Of a DNA stretch of 64,000 nt, positions 55,494 through 64,000 are shown piece after piece. Origin of the DNA: Natronospirales bacterium. Its GTDB lineage: Bacteria > Pseudomonadota > Gammaproteobacteria > Natronospirales > REEB76. A program made the translations under genes and the position numbers. The number at the start of each line of letters is the position of its first letter. Within the stretch, counting starts at the first letter, position 1. The notes below the pieces were generated by a model. It searched no databases. It was not told the DNA's origin and saw only the letters and a program-made list of their open reading frames with translations. The stretch spans positions 48,438-112,437 of the forward strand of contig JAKAXB010000008.1 in the NCBI GenBank assembly GCA_021816765.1. Reading direction: 5' to 3'.

Positions 55494-58400
55494 GAGTGCA
55501 CCGCGGGCGGCGGGAGATAGCCGCCCGGCGGGAACGCCGGCAACCAGTGGGGCGGCGGCGGCAGGCCGCGCGCATGCGTCTTGATTTCTTTCATCAGGAC
55601 ATTCACCGCCGTGGCGAGCTGCGCGTCATACCCGCGATTGAGATCTCCCGGTTCGTCATGCACCTTGATGTCCGGCTGCACGCCTTCGTTCTCCACCGTC
55701 CAGCGGGAATGCAGGTTGTAATAGGCGAATTCCGAAACCACCTGCACGCCTCCGTCGCGCAATACGAAGGGGTTCTGCAAACCCCGCACCCCGCCCCAGG
55801 TGCGGCTGCCGATCACCGGACCGAGATGGTAGTGCTCGAACTCATAGGCGAAGATGTCGCCGTCGGAGGCCGAGCCGTGGTTAACCACCGCGGCCAGGTA
55901 ACCGTTGTACACCACGCCCGGGAAAGTGCTAAGGCCGCGCTGACGGTTCACCGCCATACCCGCGAGCCGGCGCGTGAGACGATCGAACAGGATGTCGTCA
56001 ATGAACCCGCCTTCGTTCCAGCGTTCGTCAATAATGAGTCCCGGTTTGCGCAACTCGGAATAGAACTGGCGGATGAACTCGTTCATGCCGAGGCTTTCCA
56101 TGTCCGCCAGATATACATAGCCGATCTTACCGCCGGAAAGTTTGTCCACGTAACGGCGGTTGTGGCGGATCCAGGCCAGCAGCCTGAGGTGTTGGCTGTT
56201 GGCGATGGGTTTGACGCGTACCGTCCAGGTCTTCACACCCTCAGGGTGTTTCGAGAGCGTGAGCGTCACCTGCGTGCCGAGGGTATTGATCAGCAGTGCG
56301 TAGGGGCTTTCAGGCGCCGCCAGCGGCCTGCCATTGATGGCCAGCACGTAGTCACCCCGGTGCACGTCGAGTCCCGGCTGGGCCAGCGGTGCGTAGTAAT
56401 GCTTGAGGGTATTGTCCCCGTGGTAGATACGCGCCAGGTAATAGCGCCCGCTGCGCGGGTCGAGTGCGAAATCCGCGCCGAGCTCGCCGGTGGTGACCTT
56501 GGGGTAATCAATGCCGCTGGCGCCGCCGAAGATGTACATGTGCGACTCGCCCAGCGAACCGATCATGTTGCCGATCAGGTAATTGAGGTCTTCGCGGCAG
56601 GCCATGAGCGGCAGCAACTTTGCGTACCGCTCACCGACGGCTTTCCAGTCATGGCCGTTGTATTTTGGGCTGTAGAAATAGTCGCGCACGTGCCGCCATG
56701 CGGCCCAATACATTTGCTGCCATTCCTCCACCGGATTGACATGCATCAACATGCGGGAGAGGTTCAGAACTACCGGCTTGGCCTTGCCGGGGCCGGCGGT
56801 ACGCAGGAAATAGCCCGGTCCCGATCGGTACAGCAGTGTCTTGCCGTCGGCGGAGAGCATGAACCCGCTCACCTTCTTGACCAGCACCGTATCCTTGCGT
56901 TTTTTCAGATCAAACATGTGCAGGTTGGCGGACTCGCCCGCCAGCGGACCGTCCACGGTCATCACCGGGCCGGTCAGGTAGAACACCCGTGAGCCGCTGG
57001 TAGCAAGCGTGCTGATGTCGGCGGGTGCCACCGGCAGCGGCACCGCGCGTTGCATCAGCCCGGTGAAATCAATCCGCAGAGGCGGCACGGTTTTCCGGCT
57101 CTTCCGGCCCGGCTGGTGGGGTTTCTTGACCGCGGGTGTTTCCGGGCTGGCACTGCGCGGCGCAAACGGTGAGGGCTCGCTGGTCCGCAGTGTTGTCACA
57201 TACAGCCCATCCGGTTTGATGTTCACGGCGTTGTCGCCGAAGTAACTCAGCGCCGGATTGCTGTGGCGCGCCGACACGAAAAACAGGTACTTGCCATCGC
57301 GGCTGAAGGTAGGCAGGGAATCGGCATAGCGGCCGCGGCTCAACTTGAAGTTCCTGCGGGTCCGCACGTTATACAACCACAGCGCGGTAAGCTGGTTCTT
57401 GCCGGTGCGGCTGTAGGCCAGCCAGCGGGAATCGGGCGACCACGAATAGTCGTACATCCAAGTGTAGAGATCCCGGGCCACGGCGTGCGTCGTGCGGGTT
57501 TTGACGTTCACCACCCACAGCCGCTGGTCGCTGCCGCCGAAAGCGATCCATTTCCCGTCCGGCGACCAGCGGGGATTGAAGTACTGGCCCGCGGTAAAAT
57601 GCGTGAGCGTCAGCGCATGACCCGAGCCGTCCGCACGGCGGATGGCGATCTGGCTCTGGCCGGTGATGTCGGCGACGTAGGCTATCCACTTGCCGTCCGG
57701 CGACCAGGCAGGCGTGGTGTTGTCGGCGCGGGAGGTAGGCGTCAGATCCACGGTCTGGCCATGTTTAGCCGGCACGGTGAATAGGTTGCCACGGGCCTCG
57801 AACACCGCGAGCCGGCCGTTGGGCGCCACGTCGGCGCTGCGGATCATCTTGCTCGCCGCATACCAGTATGGACGGGTTTCGGTGCCGTCCAGTGGTACCG
57901 AAACCGGCACTTGCACCAGCTTTCCGGCCGGCAATTCGTAGTCGTACAACCGTCCGCCGTCCTGGAATACGATGCCGGTGTTGCCGAGGCTCGGCCAGTC
58001 AACGTCGTAGGTCCTGAAATCCGTGAGCCGGCTGCGGCGGCCGGTGTCGAGGTCGTACGACCAGAGATTCAGGACACCGGTACCCTGTGCCGAAGCGTAG
58101 TAGATGGTATGGCCGGACCACATGGGAAATACGTTGTCGCCGGGCCAGTCGGTGATGGCGCGTGTGGCATGCGTCTTGAAATTGTAGATCCAGACCTTCT
58201 GCGCCCAGCCGCCCTTGTAATGCTTGCGGTGGAAACTCTGGGTGCGGAAGATCTTGTTGTAGGCTACTTCGCCCCCGTCCGGGCTGAAGGCCAGCATCGA
58301 AACCCAGGGCAGGGGCACGCGTGTCGCCGGACCGCCGGTAATCGGTACCTCGAAGGCCTCAGTGAATTCGGTGCTGATGCTGTCGCGCCGGGAAACGAAC

Positions 58401-58813
58401 ACCACGTTCTTGCCGTCGGGGGTCCAGCCCGCTACGCGGTTGTCTTCCACCGGGGTCACGCCGCCCGGACCTGCGCGATTGTAGGAACGGTAGGTCAGGC
58501 GGCGGGCGTAACCACCCGCGGCCGGCATCACATAGACATCGCTGTTACCGTCATACCAGCCGGTAAAGGCGATCCAGCGGCCGTCGGGGGAAAAATACGC
58601 ATGGGAATCATAGCCCCGGTCGGCGGTGAGGCGTCGGGCCACTCCGCCCGCGGAACCGACCTTCCAGAGATTGCCCCCTGCCTCGAACACTATAGTGTCA
58701 CCGTGAATGCTCGGGTAGCGCATGAGCACCCCCGTCTGCGCCTGGGCCACGAAGGGCACACACACAAGCAACAATAGCCCGCAGACGCAGGTAAGCGGAG
58801 TGACGAAACGCAT
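55490..58813 (-). CDS. Exported tricorn-like protease (S41-type)
   Basis: 1107 residues. Signal peptide ([19 protein letters not shown]). N-terminal beta-propeller with WD40/tricorn [16 protein letters not shown] and SPDGKWIAY repeats (about 30-340 and 340-560), then the protease part: [11 protein letters not shown] (catalytic His), PDZ-like [17 protein letters not shown], and [16 protein letters not shown] with the Ser nucleophile. It resembles archaeal tricorn core and bacterial periplasmic homologues. Start MRFVTPL at 58813 follows a run of eight G (58817-58824). It is opposite rnfB and nth. Confidence 0.92.
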   Translation of the reverse strand: MRFVTPLTCVCGLLLLVCVPFVAQAQTGVLMRYPSIHGDTIVFEAGGNLWKVGSAGGVARRLTADRGYDSHAYFSPDGRWIAFTGWYDGNSDVYVMPAAGGYARRLTYRSYNRAGPGGVTPVEDNRVAGWTPDGKNVVFVSRRDSISTEFTEAFEVPITGGPATRVPLPWVSMLAFSPDGGEVAYNKIFRTQSFHRKHYKGGWAQKVWIYNFKTHATRAITDWPGDNVFPMWSGHTIYYASAQGTGVLNLWSYDLDTGRRSRLTDFRTYDVDWPSLGNTGIVFQDGGRLYDYELPAGKLVQVPVSVPLDGTETRPYWYAASKMIRSADVAPNGRLAVFEARGNLFTVPAKHGQTVDLTPTSRADNTTPAWSPDGKWIAYVADITGQSQIAIRRADGSGHALTLTHFTAGQYFNPRWSPDGKWIAFGGSDQRLWVVNVKTRTTHAVARDLYTWMYDYSWSPDSRWLAYSRTGKNQLTALWLYNVRTRRNFKLSRGRYADSLPTFSRDGKYLFFVSARHSNPALSYFGDNAVNIKPDGLYVTTLRTSEPSPFAPRSASPETPAVKKPHQPGRKSRKTVPPLRIDFTGLMQRAVPLPVAPADISTLATSGSRVFYLTGPVMTVDGPLAGESANLHMFDLKKRKDTVLVKKVSGFMLSADGKTLLYRSGPGYFLRTAGPGKAKPVVLNLSRMLMHVNPVEEWQQMYWAAWRHVRDYFYSPKYNGHDWKAVGERYAKLLPLMACREDLNYLIGNMIGSLGESHMYIFGGASGIDYPKVTTGELGADFALDPRSGRYYLARIYHGDNTLKHYYAPLAQPGLDVHRGDYVLAINGRPLAAPESPYALLINTLGTQVTLTLSKHPEGVKTWTVRVKPIANSQHLRLLAWIRHNRRYVDKLSGGKIGYVYLADMESLGMNEFIRQFYSELRKPGLIIDERWNEGGFIDDILFDRLTRRLAGMAVNRQRGLSTFPGVVYNGYLAAVVNHGSASDGDIFAYEFEHYHLGPVIGSRTWGGVRGLQNPFVLRDGGVQVVSEFAYYNLHSRWTVENEGVQPDIKVHDEPGDLNRGYDAQLATAVNVLMKEIKTHARGLPPPPHWLPAFPPGGYLPPPAVHS

Positions 58814-58929
58814 GATCCCCCCCCGATTGAGCTTCGCGTAGTGAGCTTAGGGTAACATCCGGCGCTAAAGTTCCCCCGGGAGAATACGGGTGGCCGTGTA
58901 AACTCCGGCCATCTCAATGGGACCAAGTC

Positions 58930-59625
58930 ATGAACCCTGAAAAGCGGGCCGCAATTTACGCGCAGCTCAAACAATCCAACCCCAAACCCACCACGGAGCT
59001 GCGTTACCGCACCCCTTACGAATTGCTGGTGTCGGTGGTGCTCTCCGCCCAGGCCACCGACAAGAGCGTGAACCTGGCGACGGAGAAACTGTTCCCGGTG
59101 GCGAATACGCCGGCTGCGATGCTCAAGCTGGGCGAGACCAGGCTCAAGCGTTATATCAGGACCATCGGCCTGTTCAACACCAAAGCCAGGAACATCATCG
59201 CGGCCGCGCGCATGTTGCTGGCGCGGCATGACGGCACAGTACCGCAAGATCGTGAATCACTGGAAGCGCTACCCGGCGTGGGCCGCAAGACCGCCAACGT
59301 GATACTCAACACCGCCTTCAACGAACCCACCATCGCCGTGGACACGCACATCTTCCGCGTGGCGAATCGCACCGGTCTCGCGCCCGGAAAAGACGTGCGC
59401 GCAGTGGAAGACAAACTGGTGAAGTTCACGCCGGATGAATTCAAAAAGGACGCGCACCACTGGCTGATCCTGCACGGTCGCTACGTGTGCAAGGCGCGCC
59501 AGCCCGAGTGCTGGCGCTGTGTGATCGCGAAGCTGTGCGAGTACCGTTACAAGACGCGCACGCCGTCTGACGAGTCAGCACGCTCGACCCGCCGGCGTCG
59601 GCGGCACCCTACCTCGCGGGCATGA
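58930..59625 (+). CDS. nth: Endonuclease III
   Basis: Nth removes oxidised pyrimidines and has AP-lyase activity. 231 residues: LLVSVVLSAQATDKSVN, helix-hairpin-helix LPGVGRKTANVIL with the catalytic Lys nearby (GVGRKTANV), Asp of VDTHIFRVANR, and the C-terminal [4Fe-4S] loop C-X6-C-X2-C-X5-C (CKARQPECWRCVIAKLCEY). Full family length plus a short basic tail. Confidence 0.97.
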   Translation: MNPEKRAAIYAQLKQSNPKPTTELRYRTPYELLVSVVLSAQATDKSVNLATEKLFPVANTPAAMLKLGETRLKRYIRTIGLFNTKARNIIAAARMLLARHDGTVPQDRESLEALPGVGRKTANVILNTAFNEPTIAVDTHIFRVANRTGLAPGKDVRAVEDKLVKFTPDEFKKDAHHWLILHGRYVCKARQPECWRCVIAKLCEYRYKTRTPSDESARSTRRRRRHPTSRA

Positions 59626-59716
59626 ACGCAGGCTGGTCACAAAGCCTGGAACGCCTCGTCAACTTGCTCGCAAGCGACTGAGTCCGCGTCGTATAGTGAA
59701 AACAGGGAGCTTGAAC

Positions 59717-60283
59717 ATGAGAAGAGTTATCGTATCGAATCTCATATCGCTGGACGGCTTCCTCGAAGGGCCGGATCGGGAACTGGATTGGTTCGTCGTG
59801 GATGACGAGTTTTTTGATTATGCCAGGGACCTGCTGGGTACGGTGGACACCATCCTGTTCGGACGGGTGACCTATCAGATGATGGCGAGTTACTGGCCGA
59901 CTACGGCGGAGAATGATCCGGTCATCACCGACAAGATGAATAGCATGCCGAAAATTGTGTTTTCAAGGACGCTGGAAAAAGTCCCTTGGGGGAAATGGAA
60001 CAATGCCAGACTGGTCAAAGACAATGTGGCGGAGGAAGTGAAGAAGCTGAAACAGCAGCCGGGCAAGGACATGGTGATATTCGGCAGCGCCGGCCTGATT
60101 TCGACGCTTGCGCCGCTTGGCTTGATCGATGAGTACCGCATCATTGTGAACCCGGTCATCTTGGGCAGCGGCACCCCAATGTTCAGGGGCATCAGTGACA
60201 GGATCAAGCTGATGCTTCTCAGAACCCGTATCTTCAAATCCGGGGTGATCATGCTCTATTACCAGCCCGATGGAAACAAGTGA
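59717..60283 (+). CDS. DHFR-like (RibD C-terminal) reductase
   Basis: 188 residues. MRRVIVSNLISLDGFLEGPDRE at the N-terminus (the YkkA/YyaP-type reductase start) with GRVTYQMMASYWP, then IFGSAGLISTLAPLGLIDEYRIIVNPVILGSGTPMF, typical of the DHFR-like RibD_C family. ATG 59717 has GGGAG upstream; the frame stays open to 59696. The substrate is not predictable. It is followed by DUF1841. Confidence 0.85.
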   Translation: MRRVIVSNLISLDGFLEGPDRELDWFVVDDEFFDYARDLLGTVDTILFGRVTYQMMASYWPTTAENDPVITDKMNSMPKIVFSRTLEKVPWGKWNNARLVKDNVAEEVKKLKQQPGKDMVIFGSAGLISTLAPLGLIDEYRIIVNPVILGSGTPMFRGISDRIKLMLLRTRIFKSGVIMLYYQPDGNK

Positions 60284-60352
60284 AACCACCGCTACAGCAT
60301 CCGTCCCAAACATCTGGAAATGCGCGTGTCGCGCATGCGGAGGATTGACCCT

Positions 60353-60790
60353 GTGCCCATCCAACCTGACAGCCGAACCGATACCCGCAGGATGTTCTTC
60401 GATGTATGGCACAAACTGCGAAACCGCGAGCCTCTGAGCGCACTGGAAAATATCGTCGCCGATGTCATCCGCCTGCACCCGGAGTACCACCGACTGCTGG
60501 AGAACCCGGACAAAGTCCTGGAACGCGACTGGCTGCCGGAGGGCGGCGAGACCAACCCTTTCCTGCACATGGGCATGCACATCGCCGTCCGCGAGCAACT
60601 GTCCATCAACCGTCCGGCGGGGATCAAGGCGGCCTACGACGCGCTGCTGCGCCACAGCCGGGATGCACACGCTGCTGAGCACGCCATGCTCGAATGCCTA
60701 GCCGAAACTCTGTGGCACGCCCAGCGGGATAACCGCCTGCCGGATGAGCAGGCTTATCTCGACTGCCTCAAAAGCCGAATAAGGGATTAA
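60353..60790 (+). CDS. DUF1841 protein
   Basis: 145 residues with the DUF1841 pattern: RMFFDVWHKLRNREPLSALE, VIRLHPEYHRLLENPD, ETNPFLHMGMHIAVREQLSINRPAGI and HAMLECLAETLWHAQR. GTG 60353 (with GGAGG upstream) matches the family start better than the in-frame ATGs at 60320 and 60335. Function unknown; probably acts in the cytosol. It is the last gene before the bufferin operon. Confidence 0.85.
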   Translation: MPIQPDSRTDTRRMFFDVWHKLRNREPLSALENIVADVIRLHPEYHRLLENPDKVLERDWLPEGGETNPFLHMGMHIAVREQLSINRPAGIKAAYDALLRHSRDAHAAEHAMLECLAETLWHAQRDNRLPDEQAYLDCLKSRIRD

Positions 60791-60863
60791 ATTTACATAA
60801 TCCGTTCACCACGGACCACATGAAATAAATACTGCCTTCGCTCGTTCTTGAATACCGCAGAAG

Positions 60864-60873
60864 CTAAGCTTAG
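60864..60873. promoter_or_regulatory. Palindrome upstream of the bufferin operon
   Basis: ctaagcttag is a 10-bp perfect palindrome 40 bases before the bufA ATG. No metal-responsive operator consensus is matched, so its role is open. Confidence 0.3.
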
Positions 60874-60912
60874 ACGTCGCTTACTGCTTAACCACTCAAT
60901 CGGAGGATAGTC

Positions 60913-61218
60913 ATGAAGGATTCCAATCTGCTTCTAAAAACCGCCCTCGCCAGCGTCATCGCCATGGGCGCGGTGGGCATCAGCCAGGCTTCGCTCGCCG
61001 GTAACATGGGCAGCAGCGCAGCCGGACCCGCCCATACCAAATCAATGTTGGCCGAGGGCTACCAGCAGTGCTTCGGCGTCAACGCCGCCTACAAGAATGA
61101 CTGTCAGTCGCCGGGCCACTCCTGCGCGGGCCAGGATTCCAAAGCGCGCGATCCCAACGCCTTTGTGCTTCTGCCTGCCGGTCTGTGCGGCAAGATCGCC
61201 GGCGGTCACACCAAGTAA
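60913..61218 (+). CDS. bufA: Bufferin precursor BufA1 (DUF2282)
   Basis: 101 residues. Signal peptide (hydrophobic 6-28, AQA-like cleavage near LAGNMGSS). The mature part has the four conserved Cys of BufA1: EGYQQCFGVNAAYKNDCQ, GHSCAGQ and LPAGLCGKIAGG. In the described bufferin family (copper-sequestering RiPP), the MNIO enzyme converts Cys to thiooxazoles. GGAGG is seven bases upstream. It is followed by bufB after 11 bp. Confidence 0.92.
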   Translation: MKDSNLLLKTALASVIAMGAVGISQASLAGNMGSSAAGPAHTKSMLAEGYQQCFGVNAAYKNDCQSPGHSCAGQDSKARDPNAFVLLPAGLCGKIAGGHTK

Positions 61219-61229
61219 AGCACTTGCCG

Positions 61230-62096
61230 GTGTCGAACCAACCGGCGTTTCCGACGAGACCGGTCCCGGCGCAAGCCGGGATCGGTCTTCGTCCTGCCCA
61301 TTTCCGCCAGGTGCTGGACGAGCATCCGCCGGTTCCCTGGTTTGAAGTGCACAGCGAGAATTTCTTCTGCGCGGGCGGCGAGATGCTGCAGACTCTTGAT
61401 GCCGTACGCCGGGATTACCCCATAAGTCTGCACGGTGTCGGGCTGTCGCTCGGCAGCAGTCATCAGTTAAGCGAGCGGCATCTCGCCAACCTCAAGCAAT
61501 TGATCGGGCGCGTGGAACCCGCGCTGGTCTCCGAACATCTTTGCTGGGGCGCGGTGGATGGCCGGCACCTCAACGATCTCCTGCCGCTGCCTTACACCGA
61601 GGAAGCCCTGGACCTGATGGTCAGCCGGGTGACGGCTGCCCAGGAATCCCTGGAGCGCACGCTGTTGCTGGAAAACGTGTCCACTTATCTCACCTACCGT
61701 CACTCAACCATTCCCGAAGCAGAATTCATCGCCGCGCTGGCTGAGCGCAGCGGCTGCCATATCCTGCTGGATGTGAACAATATTTACGTCAATGCCACCA
61801 ACCACGGCTATGACGCCGAGAAATACATCCATGCCATTCCGAAACAAACGGTGAAGGAAATCCACCTGGCGGGCTTTACCCGCAAGGAGGGTCTGCCGGT
61901 GGATCTGCTCATTGACTCCCATAGCCGGCCGGTGGCGGATGAGGTGTGGCGGTTGTATCGCCTCGCTCTCAATCACTGCGGCCCCGTGCCCACATTGATC
62001 GAGTGGGACCAGGACATTCCGCCGCTCCACGTGCTGCTGGCGGAAGCGGCCAAAGCAGAAGACAGGCTCCATGAATACCGCGCCCTCGCTGCTTAA
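61230..62096 (+). CDS. bufB: BufB, MNIO (DUF692) post-translational enzyme
   Basis: 288 residues. The multinuclear iron-dependent oxidase modifies bufferin cysteines. The metal-binding TIM barrel shows WFEVHSENFFCAGG, LHGVGLSLGSSH, VSEHLCWGAV, LENVSTYLTY, LDVNNIYVNATNHGY, EIHLAGF and the final IEWDQDIPPL, with the His/Asp/Glu ligands of the family. GTG 61230 is the chosen start; TTG 61224 and an upstream ATG at 61185 are in-frame alternatives. It overlaps bufC by 26 bp. Confidence 0.92.
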   Translation: MSNQPAFPTRPVPAQAGIGLRPAHFRQVLDEHPPVPWFEVHSENFFCAGGEMLQTLDAVRRDYPISLHGVGLSLGSSHQLSERHLANLKQLIGRVEPALVSEHLCWGAVDGRHLNDLLPLPYTEEALDLMVSRVTAAQESLERTLLLENVSTYLTYRHSTIPEAEFIAALAERSGCHILLDVNNIYVNATNHGYDAEKYIHAIPKQTVKEIHLAGFTRKEGLPVDLLIDSHSRPVADEVWRLYRLALNHCGPVPTLIEWDQDIPPLHVLLAEAAKAEDRLHEYRALAA

Positions 62097-62868
62097 TCTG
62101 CAAGCTGACTTTGCCCGTTGGATGCTGGGCGAGCGCGGCTTGCCGCTGCCGGAAGTCGTGGCCGGAAACGGTCTGGCACCCGCAGCACGGCTGCAGATCT
62201 ATCAGAACATCATCTTCAATAATCTGACGGCGGCGTTGCGCACGGACTATCCCGCGGTACTGAAACTGGTGGGTGAAGATTTCTTCGAGAGTGCAGCGGC
62301 GCGTTATATCCGCGAGTACCCTTCCCGCAGCGGCAATCTGCAGGATTTCGGCGCGGCCTTCCCGAAATGTCTCGCCGCCATGCCCGAAGCGGCGACCCTG
62401 CCCTATCTCGGCGATGTGGCGCGGCTGGAATGGGCGCGCCAGGAAAGTTATCTGGCCGCGGATGCCGCTCCGCTGGATGCGGCGGCGCTCGCAAGTTTGC
62501 CGGAAGATCAGCATGCGACGCTGCGCCTCGCACTGCATCCGAGCCTGCGGCTGGTGGAATCGGCTCACCCCATCTGGGACATCTGGATGTTCTGCCAGGA
62601 GGTCGCGCCGCAGCGCCTCAATCTGTCGGGCGAAGGCCAGGCGCTCATGGTGTGGCGCGATACCCGCCAACTGGTCATGCAACCCATGGCGGGCGGTCAG
62701 CGGGAGTTTGTTGCCGCACTGCTGGGCAAGAAACCGCTGGCGGTGGCACATGCAAGCGCCGTAACTGCCGAATCACAGTTCGATCTCACCGCCTGCCTGC
62801 ACTGGCTGTTACAGACCGGCCTGATAACCGGATATTCAACCAATGGACCAACCTGGGTATCACCATGA
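62071..62868 (+). CDS. bufC: BufC-type RiPP recognition partner (DUF2063)
   Basis: 265 residues. DUF2063 N-terminal domain (about 5-100) begins LLNLQADFARWMLG, with RLQIYQNIIFNNLTAALRTDYPAVLKLVGEDFF (RiPP precursor-binding fold). The C-terminal domain (110-265) is typical of the bufferin partner. It overlaps bufB and its own stop overlaps the DoxX gene by four bases, giving a tight operon. Confidence 0.92.
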   Translation: MNTAPSLLNLQADFARWMLGERGLPLPEVVAGNGLAPAARLQIYQNIIFNNLTAALRTDYPAVLKLVGEDFFESAAARYIREYPSRSGNLQDFGAAFPKCLAAMPEAATLPYLGDVARLEWARQESYLAADAAPLDAAALASLPEDQHATLRLALHPSLRLVESAHPIWDIWMFCQEVAPQRLNLSGEGQALMVWRDTRQLVMQPMAGGQREFVAALLGKKPLAVAHASAVTAESQFDLTACLHWLLQTGLITGYSTNGPTWVSP

Positions 62869-63383
62869 ATAACCTTGGCGCCCGTGTTTGCGGCTTTTAC
62901 TCGAAAACCGTTTGCGGTCTTGCCTGGCTGTCGCCCGTGAGCCTGCTGCTGTTCCGCCTGTGGGTGGCGGTGGATTTCTGGCGCGCCGGCGTGGTCAAGG
63001 TGAGCGACATGAACAGCACCATCACGCTGTTTCAGTACATTTACCACGTGCCACTGCTGCCGCCGGTGGCCGCCGCCTATATCGGCACCGCCATCGAACT
63101 CATCCTGCCCTGGTTCCTGGGCCTGGGTCTGGTGGGCCGGCTGACCGCGGCGTTCCTGTTCGTGTACAACATCATCGCGGTGATTTCCTATCCGGCCCTC
63201 TGGCCCCACGGCCTGTGGGCGGGGTTCTGGGGCAGTGATTTCACCGATCACAAGGTCTGGGGCCTGATGCTGCTGGCCATCGTGTTCTTCGGACCCGGTA
63301 AGTTGTCGCTGGATCACCTGCTGCAGAAGTGGGTGCTGCCGCGCTTCGGCTGCGGCTCCACTAAAAACACGGCTGCCGGCTGA
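62865..63383 (+). CDS. bufD: DoxX-type membrane protein of the bufferin operon
   Basis: 172 residues. DoxX-family protein with four hydrophobic helices: LLLFRLWVAVDFWRAGVVKV with its conserved Trp/Arg, LLPPVAAAYIGTAIELILPW, LVGRLTAAFLFVYNIIAVIS, and VWGLMLLAIVFFGPGKL. In Caulobacter the bufferin operon has a DoxX as its fourth gene (gigD/bufD). Function is not known; a redox or quinone-linked role is inferred. Confidence 0.9.
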   Translation: MNNLGARVCGFYSKTVCGLAWLSPVSLLLFRLWVAVDFWRAGVVKVSDMNSTITLFQYIYHVPLLPPVAAAYIGTAIELILPWFLGLGLVGRLTAAFLFVYNIIAVISYPALWPHGLWAGFWGSDFTDHKVWGLMLLAIVFFGPGKLSLDHLLQKWVLPRFGCGSTKNTAAG

Positions 63384-63413
63384 TTAGCCACTGATTGCGG
63401 TGGCAATCTGTTT

Positions 63414-63439
63414 GTAGGAGCGGTGGTCTCCGCCGCGAT
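63414..63439. repeat. REP-type palindrome
   Basis: gtaggagcggtggtctccgccgcgat, the gtaggagcgg...ccgcgat family, with arms cggtgg/ccgccg. It lies 30 bp after the bufD stop. Confidence 0.75.
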
Positions 63440-63564
63440 GTCTCTCCCCTGCAGGAGCTGGGGTTTGATGTACAGGGAGGTACGAATGCTGCGCGATCCT
63501 TGGAAGTCCCAGAAGGGGGAGTAGGCAGGATGCCGAGAGCAGCCCACCGCGATATCCATCTCCT

Positions 63565-63590
63565 GTAGGAGCGGCGGTACCCGCCGCGAT
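63565..63590. repeat. REP-type palindrome
   Basis: gtaggagcggcggtacccgccgcgat, the same class as at 63414, 125 bp away and in the same orientation. Between them (63440-63564) is intergenic sequence with a partial copy of the arm (ccaccgcgat, 63545-63554). Confidence 0.75.
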
Positions 63591-63620
63591 TCTTGATCCT
63601 GGCTAAAGGCAGAACACATC

Positions 63621-63797
63621 ATGAAAGCAATCTGGAACGGCAAGGTGCTCGCGGAAAGCAATGCTACCGTCATTGTAGAAGGCAATCATTACTTCCCGCC
63701 GGAAGCCATCCACCAGGAATATTTCCAGCCCAGCGATAAACACACGAATCGTGGTTCAGACCATTATTGGCGAGGAATGAAACATGCATTATTGTGA
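63621..63797 (+). pseudogene. Truncated DUF427 gene
   Basis: 58 codons. The first 42 match the start of DUF427 proteins (MKAIWNGKVLAESN, VIVEGNHYFPPE, YFQPSDKHT). After codon 42 (63746) the sequence no longer resembles the family, which normally continues with CPWKG and about 50 further residues, and a stop follows at 63795-63797. It looks like a 3'-truncated gene, possibly broken by a rearrangement next to the IS at 63877. Confidence 0.7.
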
Positions 63798-63876
63798 TGA
63801 TTAATTTTCAAACACAGAGGAATAGGCAATGTTCAGAGAAATATCCCTATCCTTTAGACTCCTCGCGTTTATTCTA

Positions 63877-64000
63877 GAACCTATCTCAAAATCGTTTTAG
63901 CAGGATGAGAATGGCCGCCAGCTGGACGAAGCCCAGGAAGTTTGCGGAGTAGTATTCCCAGCGCACTAGGAGTCGACGTTGCCATTGCAGCCACGCAAAG
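63877..64000 (-). mobile_element. IS5-family insertion sequence end (runs off the window)
   Basis: A terminal inverted repeat gaacctatctcaaaatcg begins at 63877. On the minus strand, from 64000 to the TGA at 63886-63888, the frame reads FAWLQWQRRLLVRWEYYSAN then FLGFVQLAAILILLKRF, the typical C-terminus of IS5-family transposases (RRLL.RWEY...NFLG..QL). The transposase therefore lies beyond the right edge. Confidence 0.8.

Noticed and set aside
55079..56992. A 637-codon plus-strand frame through rnfB and into the tricorn-like gene
   Set aside because: Two real genes on their own frames explain the region; the product has no recognisable motif.
48864..63590. The REP palindromes read as a CRISPR array
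   Set aside because: Only three dispersed copies of the palindrome, not regularly spaced, and no cas genes.

Overview
The window is chromosomal DNA from a gammaproteobacterium with GC-rich housekeeping genes. Gene order matches conserved gammaproteobacterial neighbourhoods: queG/nnr-tsaE-amiB-mutL, pcnB-folK-panB-panC-panD, lptF-lptG divergent from pepA-holC-valS, perM-hda opposite purM-purN, dcd-apbC/metG, and rnfB-nth. Short REP palindromes of the gtaggagcgg...ccgcgat type occur at 48.9, 63.4 and 63.6 kb; they are best known from Xanthomonadales and Pseudomonas. I cannot name a genus. No plasmid, prophage, CRISPR array or rRNA operon is visible.

Layout. 0-6.4 kb: mutL (partial), amiB, tsaE, nnr, divergent queG, then an AT-richer lipoprotein and a 2OG-oxygenase/SEC-C protein. 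6.4-11.3 kb: pantothenate and folate genes, a deoxynucleoside kinase, pcnB and a tRNA-Glu(CUC). 11.3-20.3 kb: RDD protein, small exported protein, lptFG, pepA, holC, valS. 20.3-28.3 kb: a stand-alone DGQHR protein, lipoproteins, the moxR-DUF58-transglutaminase triad and a UMF1-type transporter. 28.4-35.8 kb: prfC, rimI, a family-4 UDG, pssA, an atypical ilvC, proS and a lytic transglycosylase. 35.8-48.2 kb: acyP, LysM and DUF4398 lipoproteins, arsC-like/wrbA/DUF2069, hda-perM-pgsA-like-DUF2066, purMN-DUF3108, a GFA protein, higBA and an orphan AT-rich gene. 48.2-60.8 kb: dcd, apbC, metG, a large SEC-C protein, a Phd/Txe module, rnfB, a periplasmic tricorn-like protease, nth, a DHFR-like reductase and DUF1841. 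60.9-63.4 kb: a four-gene bufferin operon (DUF2282 precursor, MNIO enzyme, DUF2063 partner, DoxX membrane protein). 63.4-64 kb: REP repeats, a truncated DUF427 gene and the end of an IS5-family element.

Most notable patterns. (1) All three aminoacyl-tRNA synthetase genes here (valS, proS, metG) contain an internal AT-rich block inside otherwise GC-rich, intact reading frames, each within an editing or accessory domain; this looks like intragenic mosaicism. (2) Two accessory patches each carry a diverged, roughly 115-125 bp 3'-terminal remnant of a gene whose intact copy lies 0.4-1.2 kb away in the same orientation (acyP and the DUF3108 gene), suggesting cargo insertion at gene 3' ends. (3) The ilvC product lacks the active-site lysine of ketol-acid reductoisomerases. 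(4) The bufferin operon is complete and compact.
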